Positions 25,021 through 37,962 are shown, counted from the stretch's first letter. The stretch: 64,000 bases of DNA from Diatrype stigma (GCA_022225965.2 JAKJXP020000099.1:1-64000), one strand, 5' to 3'. The notes: a model not told the origin generated them from the letters alone. Made by a program: numbers and translations.

Positions 25021-28000
25021 TTAAGAAATTACGGATATATATTAAATTTACGAAAAAGCTTTCGGTAATAATACTTATTAATTATAATACTATTAAAGGC
25101 ATTATCGAAAAAAAAAATCTAGAAACCCAAAACGTTACGAAAATTAATTACCGGCTATAAGCGGCCTTAATATTTTTAAGGAAATATCCGTTATCGGTAA
25201 TACATATACCTAAAAACTTTAATATAATGCCAAATGCGTTATTACGATTGCCGATTCGCGATAATAATGCTTCCTTAAAAAAAAATACCTTAAATATAAT
25301 ATTCTTAATTAAAAACTTACTAATAAAAAAGGCCCCCAAAAATAAAAACTAAACAAATATAATAAGCCTTACTAAGAATTTTAAAAAAAAGATATGCGAA
25401 AAATATAAAGTCGATAATCGGAAATAATAGCGCAAAATCGTAAAAAACCTAAAAAAGCTACGCAACAATAACCAACCGGCAAAAAACGCAACGTTCCGTT
25501 TTAACGAAAATGGGCTATTATATTTCAAAAGCCCGCTATTAAATAAGCGCCTATATATATTCCATATATATAAATAAAAAATATTAAAAAAATGCCATAA
25601 TAAACGCTTTTATTAAGGCATTATAATAACGTAAAAAGAATTTATATTATCGTATTATATTTTATAAGCATAAAAAAATATGGAAAAATATATAAAATAC
25701 TGTTTAATATACGATAATATTCGGATATCGCGTTATTAGCCGCATAAGAAATTATAACCAATTTAAATACCTTTAATTTCGTTTTATACGGTTATGTTAA
25801 ATATCGTTACGGCCATGCTATTAATAAAGTCTGCCCATATAAAATAATCGATTTCCGGATTCGATTCGTTCGATATATTCATAACAATTACGAATAAGGC
25901 ATTTAAAATAACCTTAATCGTTTTAAGGCATTTATAATATTTCGGTAAAAACTGGGAACTTATGGTTAATCGGTAGCTATTAATAAGTAATTAAGAGATT
26001 TTAAAAATGGTTATTACGAATAAAAATACGAAATTCGTACAAAAAATATAACATAAAATATAATTAATAATAAAAACATACCAGTAATACATAATAGCTT
26101 ATTATTTATAAGCAAATGGTTTATTTAAACGTAAAAATTAAACGATAAAAACGGCATTTCGGTATTAAAACTAAATATATCTTAAGAAATTATGGATAAA
26201 AGTTATACCATAACTTATAATAATATTTAATAATAAGAAATTAATAGGAATTAAATGCTTACTTAATAAATATTTTATAAGTACCCGAATATACCTAGAA
26301 AAATCATTATTATAACGGCTTATTAATTAATTAATAGTTGCGATATTCCGAAAAGCGGCACAAATTACGGAATCGCTAGTAATTCATGCTATAACCTAAA
26401 GGTATAACGTTAAACATAAGCCGATAATATTCGAAAAAGGATTATGAATTAAAATGCGCTTATATAAAAGGTATTTATTGTTATATATTTCTAACAGAAA
26501 AATGGCCCTTCGATTCGTAGGTTTTTTTAAGGTAATGCGTAAAATAAATGATTTGGCTTACGAATTAAATTTTAATAAGGCCTAGAACATATATCCGGTA
26601 ATATTAATGGCTTACTTAAAACCGGCAATTACGCCGAAAAATAATCCGTATTAACGAATTTCGATATTATTATGTAAAAAATTAACTATGAAAATTAAAA
26701 AAAATAAAAAGATCTTTAAAAAACCCTATAAATATTTCGAAATAAAAAGGCTATTAAATAAATAAGTAATCCGGAAAAAAATTAAATACTTAATACGATA
26801 AATAAGTTTTAACGCCGCATACGACAAATGGCATTTATAATAAAATTTAATCGATATAGCTAAAAAAAAAATGCAAAAATGCAATAAAAAAATAAAACAC
26901 ATTCCAAAACTCGACGCACCCATAAATTAAAAACTCCACGAATCCCCGGTACTAATACGAAAACCGCCACTTATTATTACTATACCAAAAAAAAAAGGGC
27001 GTAACTAAAGGCGGCCAAGGCTTTTTGCTTAACTTCCCAAATCAATCGCGAGAAATTCGGATAAAGCCCAAAAAGGAGGTCCGGATAAACAAGGACTTAT
27101 AGCAAAACAAAGGCAATCGTTTTGGTTAACGAATCGCTAATAATTAAGGCAAATAAAAGCTTTTATAAGCAAAAGCAAGCGGTAATAATGCCGAAAAAAT
27201 AATTACATCGTTTTTTCTTAATTATTTAAACTTTTAACTTATTATTTATATATTACCTATATTTATACGAATTAATTAATAAACTTAATAATATAAAGAT
27301 TTTTCTTAAAATAAATAATATAAATAATAAAAACGATTTCGCTAATGCAGAAAAACGCATAAAGGAATTTTAATAACCTATAATATATTTTAATAATTTT
27401 CCTCCTTTTTGTAATATCAACTTAATAACTTAACCAATTATTTTCCATTTTATTTCGGTTTTTTAATATTCATTAATATTTCTTTTTAATACAATATAAC
27501 TTATCCATTATATAAAAATAACCAGCAATATTAATAACTATTATTAAAAAATTATTAATTTACTTATTAATTACTTAAAATAATAAGAACTATTTATTTA
27601 CATATTTGCCTTAATACAGTACATAACATATTTAATACTTAATTTCCGGCAGTACTTATTGGCCCTTTTATTATATAGAATTCCCCAGTTATTATCCATT
27701 AATTACGAATATTCCAGGCAAATATAATGGCATATATCCCGTTGCCGTTTAAAATAGCTAGCCGCTTTTTAACGGCTTTCCGAAATACCGAAATTACGGT
27801 AATAATAAAGATTCCCGAATATTTATAAGAAAAGCTATTTAAAGCATATTCCGAAAATATTTTAATAATCAAAAATCATATTCGGAAATAACTAATAAAA
27901 TAAATAAAAACGGATTTTGGCCGTAATAATATTCGAAATAATATCCGTCGCTATTTAAGCAGTTATCCCCATTATTTAAATAACAATTACGAACGAAACT

Positions 28001-29340
28001 TACGGGTAATTCTTAGCCTTTAGGCGCTTTTTGACGCGCCTTTTTAGCGAAACTAACGATAGCGCCCGTTTTAATCGGTTTAATAGCAGGTCCCGATTAT
28101 TATCGAGAATAAAAATAACCTACGAATACCGCAATTATTAAAAGCAAAAATCCTTACGAATGCCTTATATAAAAAGCTATTCCTTAATAACTTATAAAGA
28201 AAAATAAATTAAAATGAATTATTAAAAAGAATTCTTTCGAATGGCTTATAAAAAAAACTGCCCCTAAATGGTTTATATAATTAGCTGCTTTTTAGCGGCT
28301 TTTATGAATGCTTATTATTTAACGACTTAACGATATCGCTAAATATATCCGCCGGCGATACTTAACGCCGATTAAACCTTAGCCTTTCGTACGAACTTAA
28401 TTTAATCGGTACCGTAATGTCGCTTATCGATAATTTATTTTTATTAGTTTACCGTTTAGGAATTTTTCCGGATATTATTTAAATGCCTTTAATAATTGCT
28501 ATCGATATTTATTAATTCGACGGCATTTAAATATAACAAATCATTATTATAAGAATTATTATTATTTAGCGATTAAATGCCGTTTTAATTATATTTACGG
28601 AAATAATATTCCGATTTATTAATAAAAAAATGCCGGATATAATTTTCGTTATAAATAAGAACGAAGCATTATAAGCAATAACATAAGGCAATATTAATTA
28701 GCGGCAAATACGAATCGTTAATTATATTACCGAATATATACGAATTATATGCGGAAATAACGCAAAAATCATAATTTTCAACGACGTTGCCCTTTATTAA
28801 GCGCATATTCCGTAATTCCAAAAAAAAACATCCGAAAAAGTTATCCCTACGAATCGGCCCTTTTTTAATGCTTCGTTTATAAGCCGGCTTTTACGTACCT
28901 TTAATTTTAAAACCGAATTCCGTAATTTCGAATTAAACTTTAGCAGTTACGACGAACGCATATAAGCCATAAATTACCGAAACCCTTGCCGAATATTTCG
29001 TAAAAATTAGCTTAAGCTATTAATATTATATATTATCGAATAAACCGAATAAATAAATAAACGAAATATAAAGTATTCGGAATTGCTAATGGCTTTTAAA
29101 ATGGAAAATCGGATAAATAATACGATATGAATAATATTAAGGCCCCCGTATGTAATAAATAAGGCGAAATACCTTAATATAAGGATTAAGTTTATATACG
29201 ATTAAGTTTTTAATTTTAATTATGCGGTTAAATTATTAAGCAATCGAATATTATCTTTTAGTTTATAAAAACTAAAAATATTACGTATCCTTTATGTATA
29301 TTAAATATTATCCATTACGAAGACGTAAATGGCATTTCGT
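25020..29340. other. Unassigned 3' third of the Gypsy-like element
   Basis: About 4.3 kb between RNase H and the right LTR. It should hold integrase, but no HHCC or D-D-35-E pattern is readable. Two stretches look like former coding sequence: about 25600-26060 on plus (AAQ/AA*EIITNLNTFNFVLYGY, YRYGHAINKVCPYKII) and about 27640-29150, where frames on both strands have few stops, all TAA/TAG. RIP has erased enough that strand and product cannot be fixed by eye. Confidence 0.5.
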
Positions 29341-29351
29341 AAAGGGATATA

Positions 29352-29611
29352 TATTACGTAATACAGTAATTTCTAAGATTATTTAATATTACGTATCTTT
29401 ATTTAATATTATTAAGGACTATATAGAAATCCTTAAAGTCCTTAATATTCCATAGCAATTTATGCTTTTATTATTTCATAACTTTATTCTTATATTGGTA
29501 ATAAATAATACTAAATACTATATAACGGTGCTATGCCCTTATATATAGTCGACGTTATCGACGCCGCCGGCATTTCTAGCTAAAAGCAGGAAATCCGGAA
29601 CGTCCATAATA
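29352..29611 (+). repeat. 3' LTR of the Gypsy-like element
   Basis: 260 bp, partner of 19023-19282, starting TATTACGTAATACAG and ending CCATAATA, followed by the AAGTT target duplication. Confidence 0.93.
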
Positions 29612-30199
29612 AAGTTTAATTTTATTTTATTTTTAATTATTATTTGCCTTTTTTATTTTTTATTATTTTAAATTTTCCAAATCCATTAATAAAATAATTT
29701 TCCAATTTAATATTGCTAAAAATACGGCTACGTTAATATATTTAATTTATTTTTTTGCCGTTTTTATTATTTTTTAATCCGATTATGGCATTATTTATTT
29801 TTTAATCGCATAATAAGCCGCGTAATAAGCCGCATAATTATTCGCTTAATCGGATTATTCGAACTATTCGTACTTTTGTTTCGATTAATTATTACGTAAC
29901 GCTTAAATATATATCGACGTTAATATTAAAACCAACGTTATAATTTTTCCAATTATAACATATTAGCCCTAATCGTAATTTACAGGCCTTTTTCGATCTT
30001 TCGTTTTCTTTACCTTTTAAGCGAATTCGAACGCGAAAACGAAAACGATTTCGAATATATAATTATGCGTCTTTTTAAATAATTAAACGTAAATAGCGGC
30101 AACAAATTTAATTTCTAAAATATCGTAATTTCGACAAAAAGCCGGTACAATATAAAGATAATAACCAAAAGCTTACGTTATTTCTTAAAAACGCAATTA

Positions 30200-33100
30200 T
30201 TAAAAAGCGATTCGACGAAGCCTTAAAAACGAAACAAATATATTTCTGCCCGCATTATTAATATAAATGATTCGACGTTAAGCTATTAAGTACAAATATT
30301 TATATTGCTTATTAAATAAAAGATAATAAGAAATTAATAAACGAGCCTTTTTATTTTTTTGCTAGCAATAATTTAAACTTTAACGACGTTTCTTTTTGGC
30401 TTATTCCGCTTAAAGCAATCGAAAAGCTATTTATTATAAAAGTTTATATTATAATTAATGTCTTTATTATTTATTTTATTATTACATAACTTAATTAATT
30501 AATTAATTTCTTATAAATTCGTAATTAATAATATAAATATACGAAACATATTATATACTTTTTGCGCAATATTAACAAAATATATAACGAATTGCCTTTA
30601 TTTCCAAAACATTTCGACATAATTCTTTTTCGTTTTAAAAATACCGATAATGTTCCAAAAATAAAACGTTAATTTCGCCGGCAGTTTCGTATTCGTCGCT
30701 AAGTTATATATATATGGCTGAACTTTTTTTTTGCAAATTATCCGAATTATATAAACTTTATATTAAATTATTATAACCTATTTCAATTACTTAAAAATAA
30801 CGATATTTACGACTTACTTAATATTTACGAAACGAATAAAATATATATAACAATAAATCCGAACGCGAATTCCGTAAATAAGGTTATTTTAAAAAATATC
30901 GATATATGTAATAAAGCGGCGGTTTTTAATTTATTTATTAAAGCATTTAAATTAAACCGCTTAAAAAAAAACAAAAATAATCCGTCGTTTCTGGAACCGA
31001 ATATACCGTTATAAGCAATTTAATTAAACGTTATTTATTATTTTTTAATGCCATTTATACGGCAAACCCTTTTTAATAAATTCAATTAATCCTGCGCTTT
31101 ACTTTTTTTTATATATTTTATACTTTACCCTTATAATAAGGCCGACTTTATTAAGTCTCGGTAACGTATTATTAAATATTAAGATTATTTCAGTTATATT
31201 ATGCGTTAAAAAAATAATCGCTTTATTAAGCATTATACCTTTCGATATATTACATTAAACATTTTAATACATAAGCAAGCCTATAGCTATAGCCGTTATT
31301 TTACGAATAAGGAATTTAATTCGCCCATTTTTAAGCGCCAATTATAAAAGGCTTTTAAAAATCCGAATAAGCCTAAGGCATAAATTATTCTTAACCGCAT
31401 TACCCGGTTTGCAAATATTATTAAAAACATTCGTCCTTTTTAATATAAGCATCGATAAAAATTAAAAGCCTTTTTTTATTGCTTAAAATTGCCGTTTGCA
31501 TTTATTACTTTAAATCCGGCAAATTTTTATTAATAAAGTTTATACCGTTATATGCCTAAGTTTAACCGATAAAAGCAATTAAACAAATATAAACGAATAA
31601 ATTTATTTCGACGCTTATTACGTAAAAATCCTCATATTATTGCGTAATATTTCTTTTTTCGGGCTATCTTATTTCGAAAAATCGTATTAACGAAAAAATT
31701 CAATTTCGGCGATTTTTGATACCGCTTCGAATGGCAAAATCGTAACAGCAATTACGTTTATGGATTATATTAATTTAAAAATAATCCCTTTCCGGATATG
31801 GATACATAAAAAGGTCGGAATATATACGCCAAAATTTAGGGCTACCATATTATTGCCATAAATCTTAAGCTTTAAAAAATCGGCCGCAATAATACAAATA
31901 ATAATTTGCTATACATTAATTTTTTTCATACGAAATTTACGTAATAATAATTAAATAATATCGTAAATCGTTATTAACGTTATAAATATTTTATTACATA
32001 TTATTTCCGGATTACCAAAAAAGCGGCTAACGAAATTCGGAAAAAGGACGAAAAATTACCAAATCCCGTTTACCGCTTTAACTTTTTACGCTTTATACGA
32101 AACGAATCTCGCGTTATTAAAATAAAAAATAAGTTTTAGTAATTATTTAATGCCGTATATAATAATACTTATTTTAATTAATTTAATTCATTAATAATTA
32201 TATCGTAACTAATTAATACGAATATCTTTCCGTATATTAATAATACGGTTATTATTAATTATGCAGCTAAATATTACGGCAAATCCGAATAATAATCTAT
32301 TATATATATTTAAATTGCTTAATTTATTTTGTTACATATAATTAATAATAACTCCATATTTTCGTTTATCTTTAAACTTATAAATAAGCTTATCGAAAAA
32401 AGGAATTATTTTGTTTAAAAGGTTTGTTATTATTTACTGCAATTCCCTTTATAAAAAGATAATCATATAATACGCAACGTCGATTATCGCTCTTTTAAAA
32501 AGCATATCCGAATCCTAAACCTTAATAACAAAAATAACGAAATCAAAAAGAATGCTACAGCTTGGAAAAAATATAAGCAAAAAGGTATACATATAAAATA
32601 CGTTTCGTATTTCGAATTCGTCGAACGCTGGGATTTCAAAGGTTAGGACTTTAAGAAATAACATATTATTAATACGCAGCCTAAAGTATTAAATTATTTC
32701 CCTCGTTATAAACCTATTCGAATTTACCAGCAATTCTTTAACTTCTATCGAATAAAGCTATTACTAAACCATTTTTATCGCTATATTAACGAATTATTAA
32801 TTAATAACGAAATTAAATTCGACAATTATATTATAATATATATACATTATATATAACATTATATTTATAAAAATAATTATTACGGTACGATTAATCGAAA
32901 AAATATTTAGCCCGATAATAAAAAATTCAAACCTAATCCAAATAATACGAATAACATTATTTTAAAAAATTAATAATACATTATTCGAATAATACCAAAT
33001 TTCTTGCCCAAATAAGAAAACGCTAAATTGCTTAGCCGCCGTAATATTAATATTAATTACGATTAATCCTTTTATATTAATCGATACGTTTACGAGAACT

Positions 33101-34640
33101 TCGTTAACGGTAACTATTAAAAAAAGCGCCATAAAAAACATTCCAACGATTACGATATTAAAAACTTGCTATTAAATATAATTAAAACCTTAAATTCCGA
33201 ATAACGAATTATATATAATACAATAATTGGTTATTATTAAAGCTTTTTTGCCGATAATTAACCAAAGCAGCTATTATTATACGTTAATGGCAATAATAAA
33301 ACTAAAAAGTCCTATTTTATTAAGATTATATCGTTACATTTTCAATAGTTATTTATAATAAACAAGTCGTTCGTAATTCGAATTGTTCCAATTAACGTAA
33401 TTAATAATCAAATTGGCGGCCAAATATTGCATTCCTTATTTCGCTTATTTATCGATAACGAATATAAGTTCTTAATAAAAAATGCTAACTTATTAAATAC
33501 TTTATAACGGCGCTTTTATAACGTTTATTTTCTTATTATCGACGAAAAAAACATATTCGGCTTATAAAATCTAAACTGAATTAACCGGCGGCTTTAAAAG
33601 ATTTTTCTTAATCGCCGTAATAGTTATTTTAACGGCTTAAATATATTACTTATCGAAGATTTCTTTTAATTACCTTTCGTTATAAATAAGCCGTTATATG
33701 CTTTTAAGCAATTAATTAAACATTATAATATTATTAAATACGGGCTATATAAAGCCTTTAAACGTTCGGTATTTTTTATTACTATTTAGCGCCAATAAAA
33801 ATCCGAATAAGTCCGATTTCGTAAAGCCTTATTAAAGTTGCAATAATTTAAGGTTTCTGCCGCTTTTTAGGAGCTATTAATATCTAAATACGTTATAAAG
33901 CTTCCTTTTGCCGAAATTATAAGCTTCGATAATATTATATGCATTTATTTTATTAAGACTCGTATTAATTAATATAACCATAATTACATAATACGGCTTA
34001 TAAATCCAATTATTTAGGTTTATGCTAAATATAAAGGATTTAATATAAATAAAGCCGCTTTTTTTAATGCTAACAACCTTTTTAAAAATTTTCCTATTTG
34101 CATTAAATATCGAATTATGCTAATACGTAACCTATAAGGCCATATTAGTCTTATAAACGGAACTTAAAATACGATATACGATATTTCCTAAACTTAAGGC
34201 TTAAACGTTATAAATAATATTTCGGAAATTATTATAATAACTTTTAATAATTATATTAACCCGGCATTTATTGGCTCGAATAGCCGCAAATTTCGCAATA
34301 ATTAAGGCAAAACTGTCGTACCTATTTTTCGGATTCGATAAAACTTTATTATAAAAAATATTACCTATTACCGAAAGCAATTTCCCTTATTTATTGCATA
34401 TACCATTATAATACATAAGTCTTAAGGCGTTATTTTATGCCAAATAATATGCGATATCTCGAATCGTAAGTTTATTACTAAACTATCATATATAACCGTT
34501 TTTAAAATATCTGCATTATAAGGCTTAATATTCGATATTTCATTTAATCGCAACCGTTTTTATTACGAAAATAATTATCCGCTTATATAAATAAGACTTA
34601 ACGATTATAATACCCGTTTAAAGCATATTTTAATTCGGCC
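30200..34640 (+). pseudogene. RIP-degraded Helitron Rep/PIF1-like helicase
   Basis: Domains in order: an N-terminal zinc-finger-like module (IYFCPHYQYKWFDVKLL, about 30240); the Helitron-like N region (LPLFPKHFDIILFRFKNTD, FRRQFRIRR, ILYPYNKADFI; about 30590-31330); the Rep nuclease, whose two-His motif is now YVY at 31753-31761 within WQNRNSN-YVYGLYW-like sequence; then a PIF1-type helicase. Walker A is at about 33283-33310 and reads NGNNKTKKS where G-x-GGTGKS is expected. Walker B is LIIDEK at about 33533-33550. EDFFQLPFV at about 33652-33685 stands for GDFFQLPPV. The terminal IHKS-GVIL motif is near 34405-34437. His-to-Tyr and Gly-to-Asn are C-to-T and G-to-A changes, so RIP has removed both the nuclease and the ATP-binding residues. 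Confidence 0.9.
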
Positions 34641-36190
34641 CTTATATATAATTCATTTTTGGCAATTCCTTATTTATTAATTTAATAGCAATAATTTTAA
34701 TAATAACAGTTTTTATAGCATTAGCTTTATTTCGTAAAAAACTTTTAAATATAAATGCAATAGCTTTTTTCTTTATTACGGTAATTTTTCATATTTTTTA
34801 TATTCTTTTAATTTAATTTTGCGCTTTCTTTTTTATTTGCAAATATATGTTAAATATTTCGCCGCCTTATAATTATAACCGTTTATTTTTAATCCAAATC
34901 GTATATGGCTTAGCCGTAATTAAATTAATATTTTCGTCGTAAATATTTAATCTGTCGTTTTTTTTGGCTCGGAATTTTGCGAACATGTTATTTTCAAAAA
35001 TACATATTTTTCTTAATATTTTATAACTTCCGCATTTATATTTTATAACATTAATTCCGGAAATAAACTAGCAGCCATAAAACGGCCATATATAATAAAC
35101 GTTAACTTTATATTATTAATACGGCGCAATATTGAATTATCCATAAATTTAAATATATAAAGCCGCTTTAGCATTTATATTGGTTAATAAGAAATACATA
35201 ATCTTGCCCATAAAAAGGCCGACTTTAATAGTTACGTATATTTCGTATGCTTATGCCGGCGATTTTTTATTAGTCGTATAAGTCGAAAATAGCTGGGGCC
35301 CGATTATTACATCCCAAAATTTGGCATTCGTAATGTTCCATTTAATAAATCGTTTTTAAGCCATTTTTATTAAAAACGTAATAATTAAATAAAACAATAC
35401 TTATATATTATTAATATGTAATTTATATAAATACGTATAATAAATATATACCTAAATAAAGGTAACATTTAATTTAATTAATACCGTAAATTCTTTATAA
35501 AAACGATAAAGCTAATAAGGTATAATAAAAAAAAATATATCGATTAGCTTTTTAAAAACATCGGTAATTTGCTTAATGCTAGCATGGTCGATAATAATTT
35601 AAGCAAGCTTTTGGTTTTTTTTAAGCATACGATAAAATAGGCTTTTTTCGATATTAAGGATGGGAATATTACGAATAAGCGGCTTAGGTTTTTAATAATG
35701 GCTTCCATTATTAAAAATGGAAATATACGAAATTCGACGAACCAGCTCCTATATTTTTTCGTTCTTAATTGTATTAATAATAAATCGTAATTTGCGGTTA
35801 TCCATAATGGCTGCTACGTACGAAAAACTTAATTTAAGTAATAATGTATTAAAAACGAATTAAGGCTAACGGGCAAAATGAAATTGCTGCATAAAAAATT
35901 AAAGCTTAAAAATTAAAAGTATTAAGTAAAAAAATTTACCTTATATGCTATAACAGGTTTGGCCTATTTAAATAGCTTGTAATTATCTTATTTAAGGCAT
36001 ATATTATATTTATTATATTACTATAATTAAAAAAGGTATTAATTATAATTATTAAAGCTTGTTTATATAATACCTATAAGCCAAATTCCTAGCCAAACCT
36101 AATTAACCTACCTATAAGCCAAATTTTTAGCCAAACCTAATTTATTTACTTACTTATTATACCTTTATTGCTAGGTCGTTTCCTTTCGAA
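34640..36190. other. Helitron interior, no assignable ORF
   Basis: AT-rich decayed sequence after the helicase. Frames on both strands near 34900-35700 have protein-like stretches separated by TAA/TAG, but the strand cannot be fixed. It may be a captured host fragment or an accessory ORF. Confidence 0.4.
36073..36148. repeat. 38-bp tandem duplication
   Basis: CCTATAAGCCAAATTCCTAG... at 36073 recurs at 36111 as CCTATAAGCCAAATTTTTAG..., two units 38 bp apart that differ by transitions. Confidence 0.8.
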
Positions 36191-37640
36191 AAGTTCATTT
36201 TATATTATCGCAATAGCCTATATATTATTCGTTTCAGTCGTCGCCATTTATAACCATATCGTCGTATTTCGTTACTTATAAGCATTGCGATATAAAATTA
36301 TTCGGCAATTTATTAATTGCAATCCATAATAATAAAACTTCTTAACGCTAAATTACCAACCATTACGTTTTTCCTACTAATAAAACCCTTATTTTTAATT
36401 ATAACTTAAACATTAGCCCTTATTTTATAAGAAATAACGATAAATCCTTCCGCAATATTAAGATACTTAATTACATAAATGCGGCAACCTTTAAAATTCG
36501 AACTGCCGAATTATAACTTATTTTGAATTATAAGTTCCAATCCAAATGCTTATCTAAGAATAAAATTAAAGGCATAGCCTCGCTTATTACCAAATACGTT
36601 AATCCGTTTAAGTTATTATTTGTATTCGAAATTAACCCGAAATACGCCATGAAAAAAAATAATAAAACGACATATAATACCAATAAACCAACGTTTATTT
36701 AGGTACCGTAACAAATACTTTTAAGCTTATCCGAACATTAAATTAACGTCTTATATTAAATGCCTCGAAAAATGCTCCTAATTTTCGATTCGTTAGCAAC
36801 TTATAATACGTATTAGAAAATTTAATAAATATATTGCGATTTTTGGAAAAGATCCGCCTTAAATAAACCCTATCTTATTATTATCGTCTTTATAAGCAAA
36901 CTTTCGTAATAAAATAATAAATAAACCTATAGCTTTTAAATTATTTATTTCTTTAAGGCTTTATTTATAAATCCCTTTTACGCAAAGCAATAATATAATA
37001 ACAACTATAATTAAGTTATTACGTCGTTAAATATATTAAGTAATTAGGAAAAAATAATTAAAAAACATATCGGCCTTAAAAATAAAACATCGAATAAACG
37101 TAATTAAATAATTAATAATTAATTTAATTAACTTATTATCGTTAATTCCGATTTATCGTTAAATATTATTCGTATTTTCCCTTATAAGCGCCAGCTTTCG
37201 TTTAGTTCCAATTTAATACAACAATTACGTCGCCTATCCTTTATGCTCTTTTAAAACCGTTTTTGCCAGTCCCTTTTTTAATAGCCCCCTTTTTAATAAT
37301 TCCTTTTTTAATAATTATTATTAATGCGGTCCTAGCCGTTTTTGGATTTCGCCTTTTAATTACGACCATCCATAAGCAATAAAAAGCTAAATACTTTACG
37401 TAAATACGAATATCATACGCTTTATTTAAAGCACGAACTTTCGACCGAATACCTAATAAACGAGCTATATCCTTTATTCCCTATGGGCTAAAAAAAATGA
37501 AATTCGTATTTTCGCGATTTTTAGCGACAAAATAATTAAAGGAATTATAAATACGAATTATATTTATGCGGTAAATTATATTAAATTATTACGCTTAAAT
37601 TTAAAAAAAAATTAACGAAAGGCGTTATTTATAAGGCTTA
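36190..37640 (+). pseudogene. Second plus-strand ORF remnant of the Helitron
   Basis: A plus-strand frame between about 36190 and 36740 has very few stops, all TAA/TAG, and reads INAATFKIRTAELLILNYKF and LITKYVNPFKLLFVFEINP. Further fragments reach about 37640, with KKNEIRIFAIFSDKIIKGI near 37490. It lies between helicase and the right inverted repeat. I do not recognise it. It could be an accessory Helitron protein or a captured host gene. Confidence 0.4.
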
Positions 37641-37692
37641 AGTTATCGGTAATTAATATAATCCTAAGCAAAAAATTATAACAATAAAAACA

Positions 37693-37791
37693 ATCAATCG
37701 CAAGCGAAAACGCTCGAAGTATTTCCCAAGCCTAAATTTCTGGACTTAATTTCCGTATTACACCATCTTTACAAAATAACCTCCGGTTAGG
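37693..37791 (-). repeat. Right (subterminal) inverted repeat of the Helitron
   Basis: Reverse complement of the left terminal repeat. On the plus strand it is open and reads KTLEVFPKPKFLDLISVLHH to TAG, the same peptide as the left repeat read outward. It keeps more CpA than the left copy. Confidence 0.9.
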
Positions 37792-37847
37792 TTCTAACAT
37801 TCTACGCCAACCCAAAAAATAAGCAAATAAAATGGCCCAGCAACCCC

Positions 37848-37942
37848 AAAAAAATCGCCCCGCGCGGGAAATTTTTTTAATCCGGAAAAAAAAAAAAAAA
37901 GGTCCCCGAAGCTTACGTAGGGCCGTACCTTTTTTTTCTTTT
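37848..37942 (+). other. Helitron 3'-end hairpins
   Basis: Two nested structures lie between the right inverted repeat and the boundary. One is the perfect palindrome CCCGCGCGGG (37859-37868) flanked by AAAAAAAT and ATTTTTTT. The other is an A15-GGT (37886-37903) paired with ACC-T9 (37927-37938). A 3' hairpin is the usual termination signal of rolling-circle Helitrons. Confidence 0.7.
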
Positions 37943-37962
37943 CGTAGCGATCAAAAAAATTT

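Larger units (their letters stand above)
19023..29611 (+). mobile_element. 10.6-kb Ty3/Gypsy-like LTR retrotransposon inside the Helitron
   Basis: Bounded by 260-bp LTRs (19023-19282 and 29352-29611) and a perfect target duplication AAGTT (19018-19022 and 29612-29616). The left LTR still has TG...CA ends; the right has TA...TA by RIP. A primer-binding-site candidate TGGTAGC lies at 19285-19291, two bases after the LTR, and a purine tract AAAGGGATATA precedes the right LTR. A retropepsin-like region and a Ty3-type reverse transcriptase (YINDIIIF at about 24324-24347) establish class and plus-strand orientation. At 10.6 kb it is longer than most fungal Gypsy elements, and about 4 kb downstream of RNase H is unassigned. 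Confidence 0.92.
17170..37962 (+). mobile_element. Helitron (Helitron2-type) splitting the middle Copia LTR
   Basis: Rolling-circle transposon, 20.8 kb as found, about 10.2 kb after removing the nested Gypsy-like element and its duplicated 5 bp. The boundaries are set by comparing the split LTR with LTR1 and LTR3: the host reads CCTTA|TACAG, so insertion lies between A and T with no target duplication, as is usual for Helitrons (one base of ambiguity). The left end starts TTCTAACCGG. Long inverted repeats are asymmetric: the left one is terminal (17171-17268), while the right one is subterminal (37693-37791) and is followed by about 170 bp with hairpins. This layout is typical of the Helitron2/Helentron group known in Fusarium and others. 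It encodes a Rep/PIF1-helicase protein on the plus strand and other frames, all degraded by RIP. Confidence 0.88.

Noticed and set aside
28000..28560. Ribosomal RNA fragment inside the Gypsy-like element (GTTCGTACGAAAGG-like phrase on the minus strand)
   Set aside because: No surrounding rRNA core sequence could be matched on either strand; resemblance is limited to a short phrase.
17170..37962. Maverick/Polinton or Mutator-type DNA transposon (20-kb unit with long inverted repeats)
   Set aside because: Interior motifs are Helitron Rep and PIF1 helicase, there is no target duplication, the right repeat is subterminal, and half of the length is a nested LTR element.
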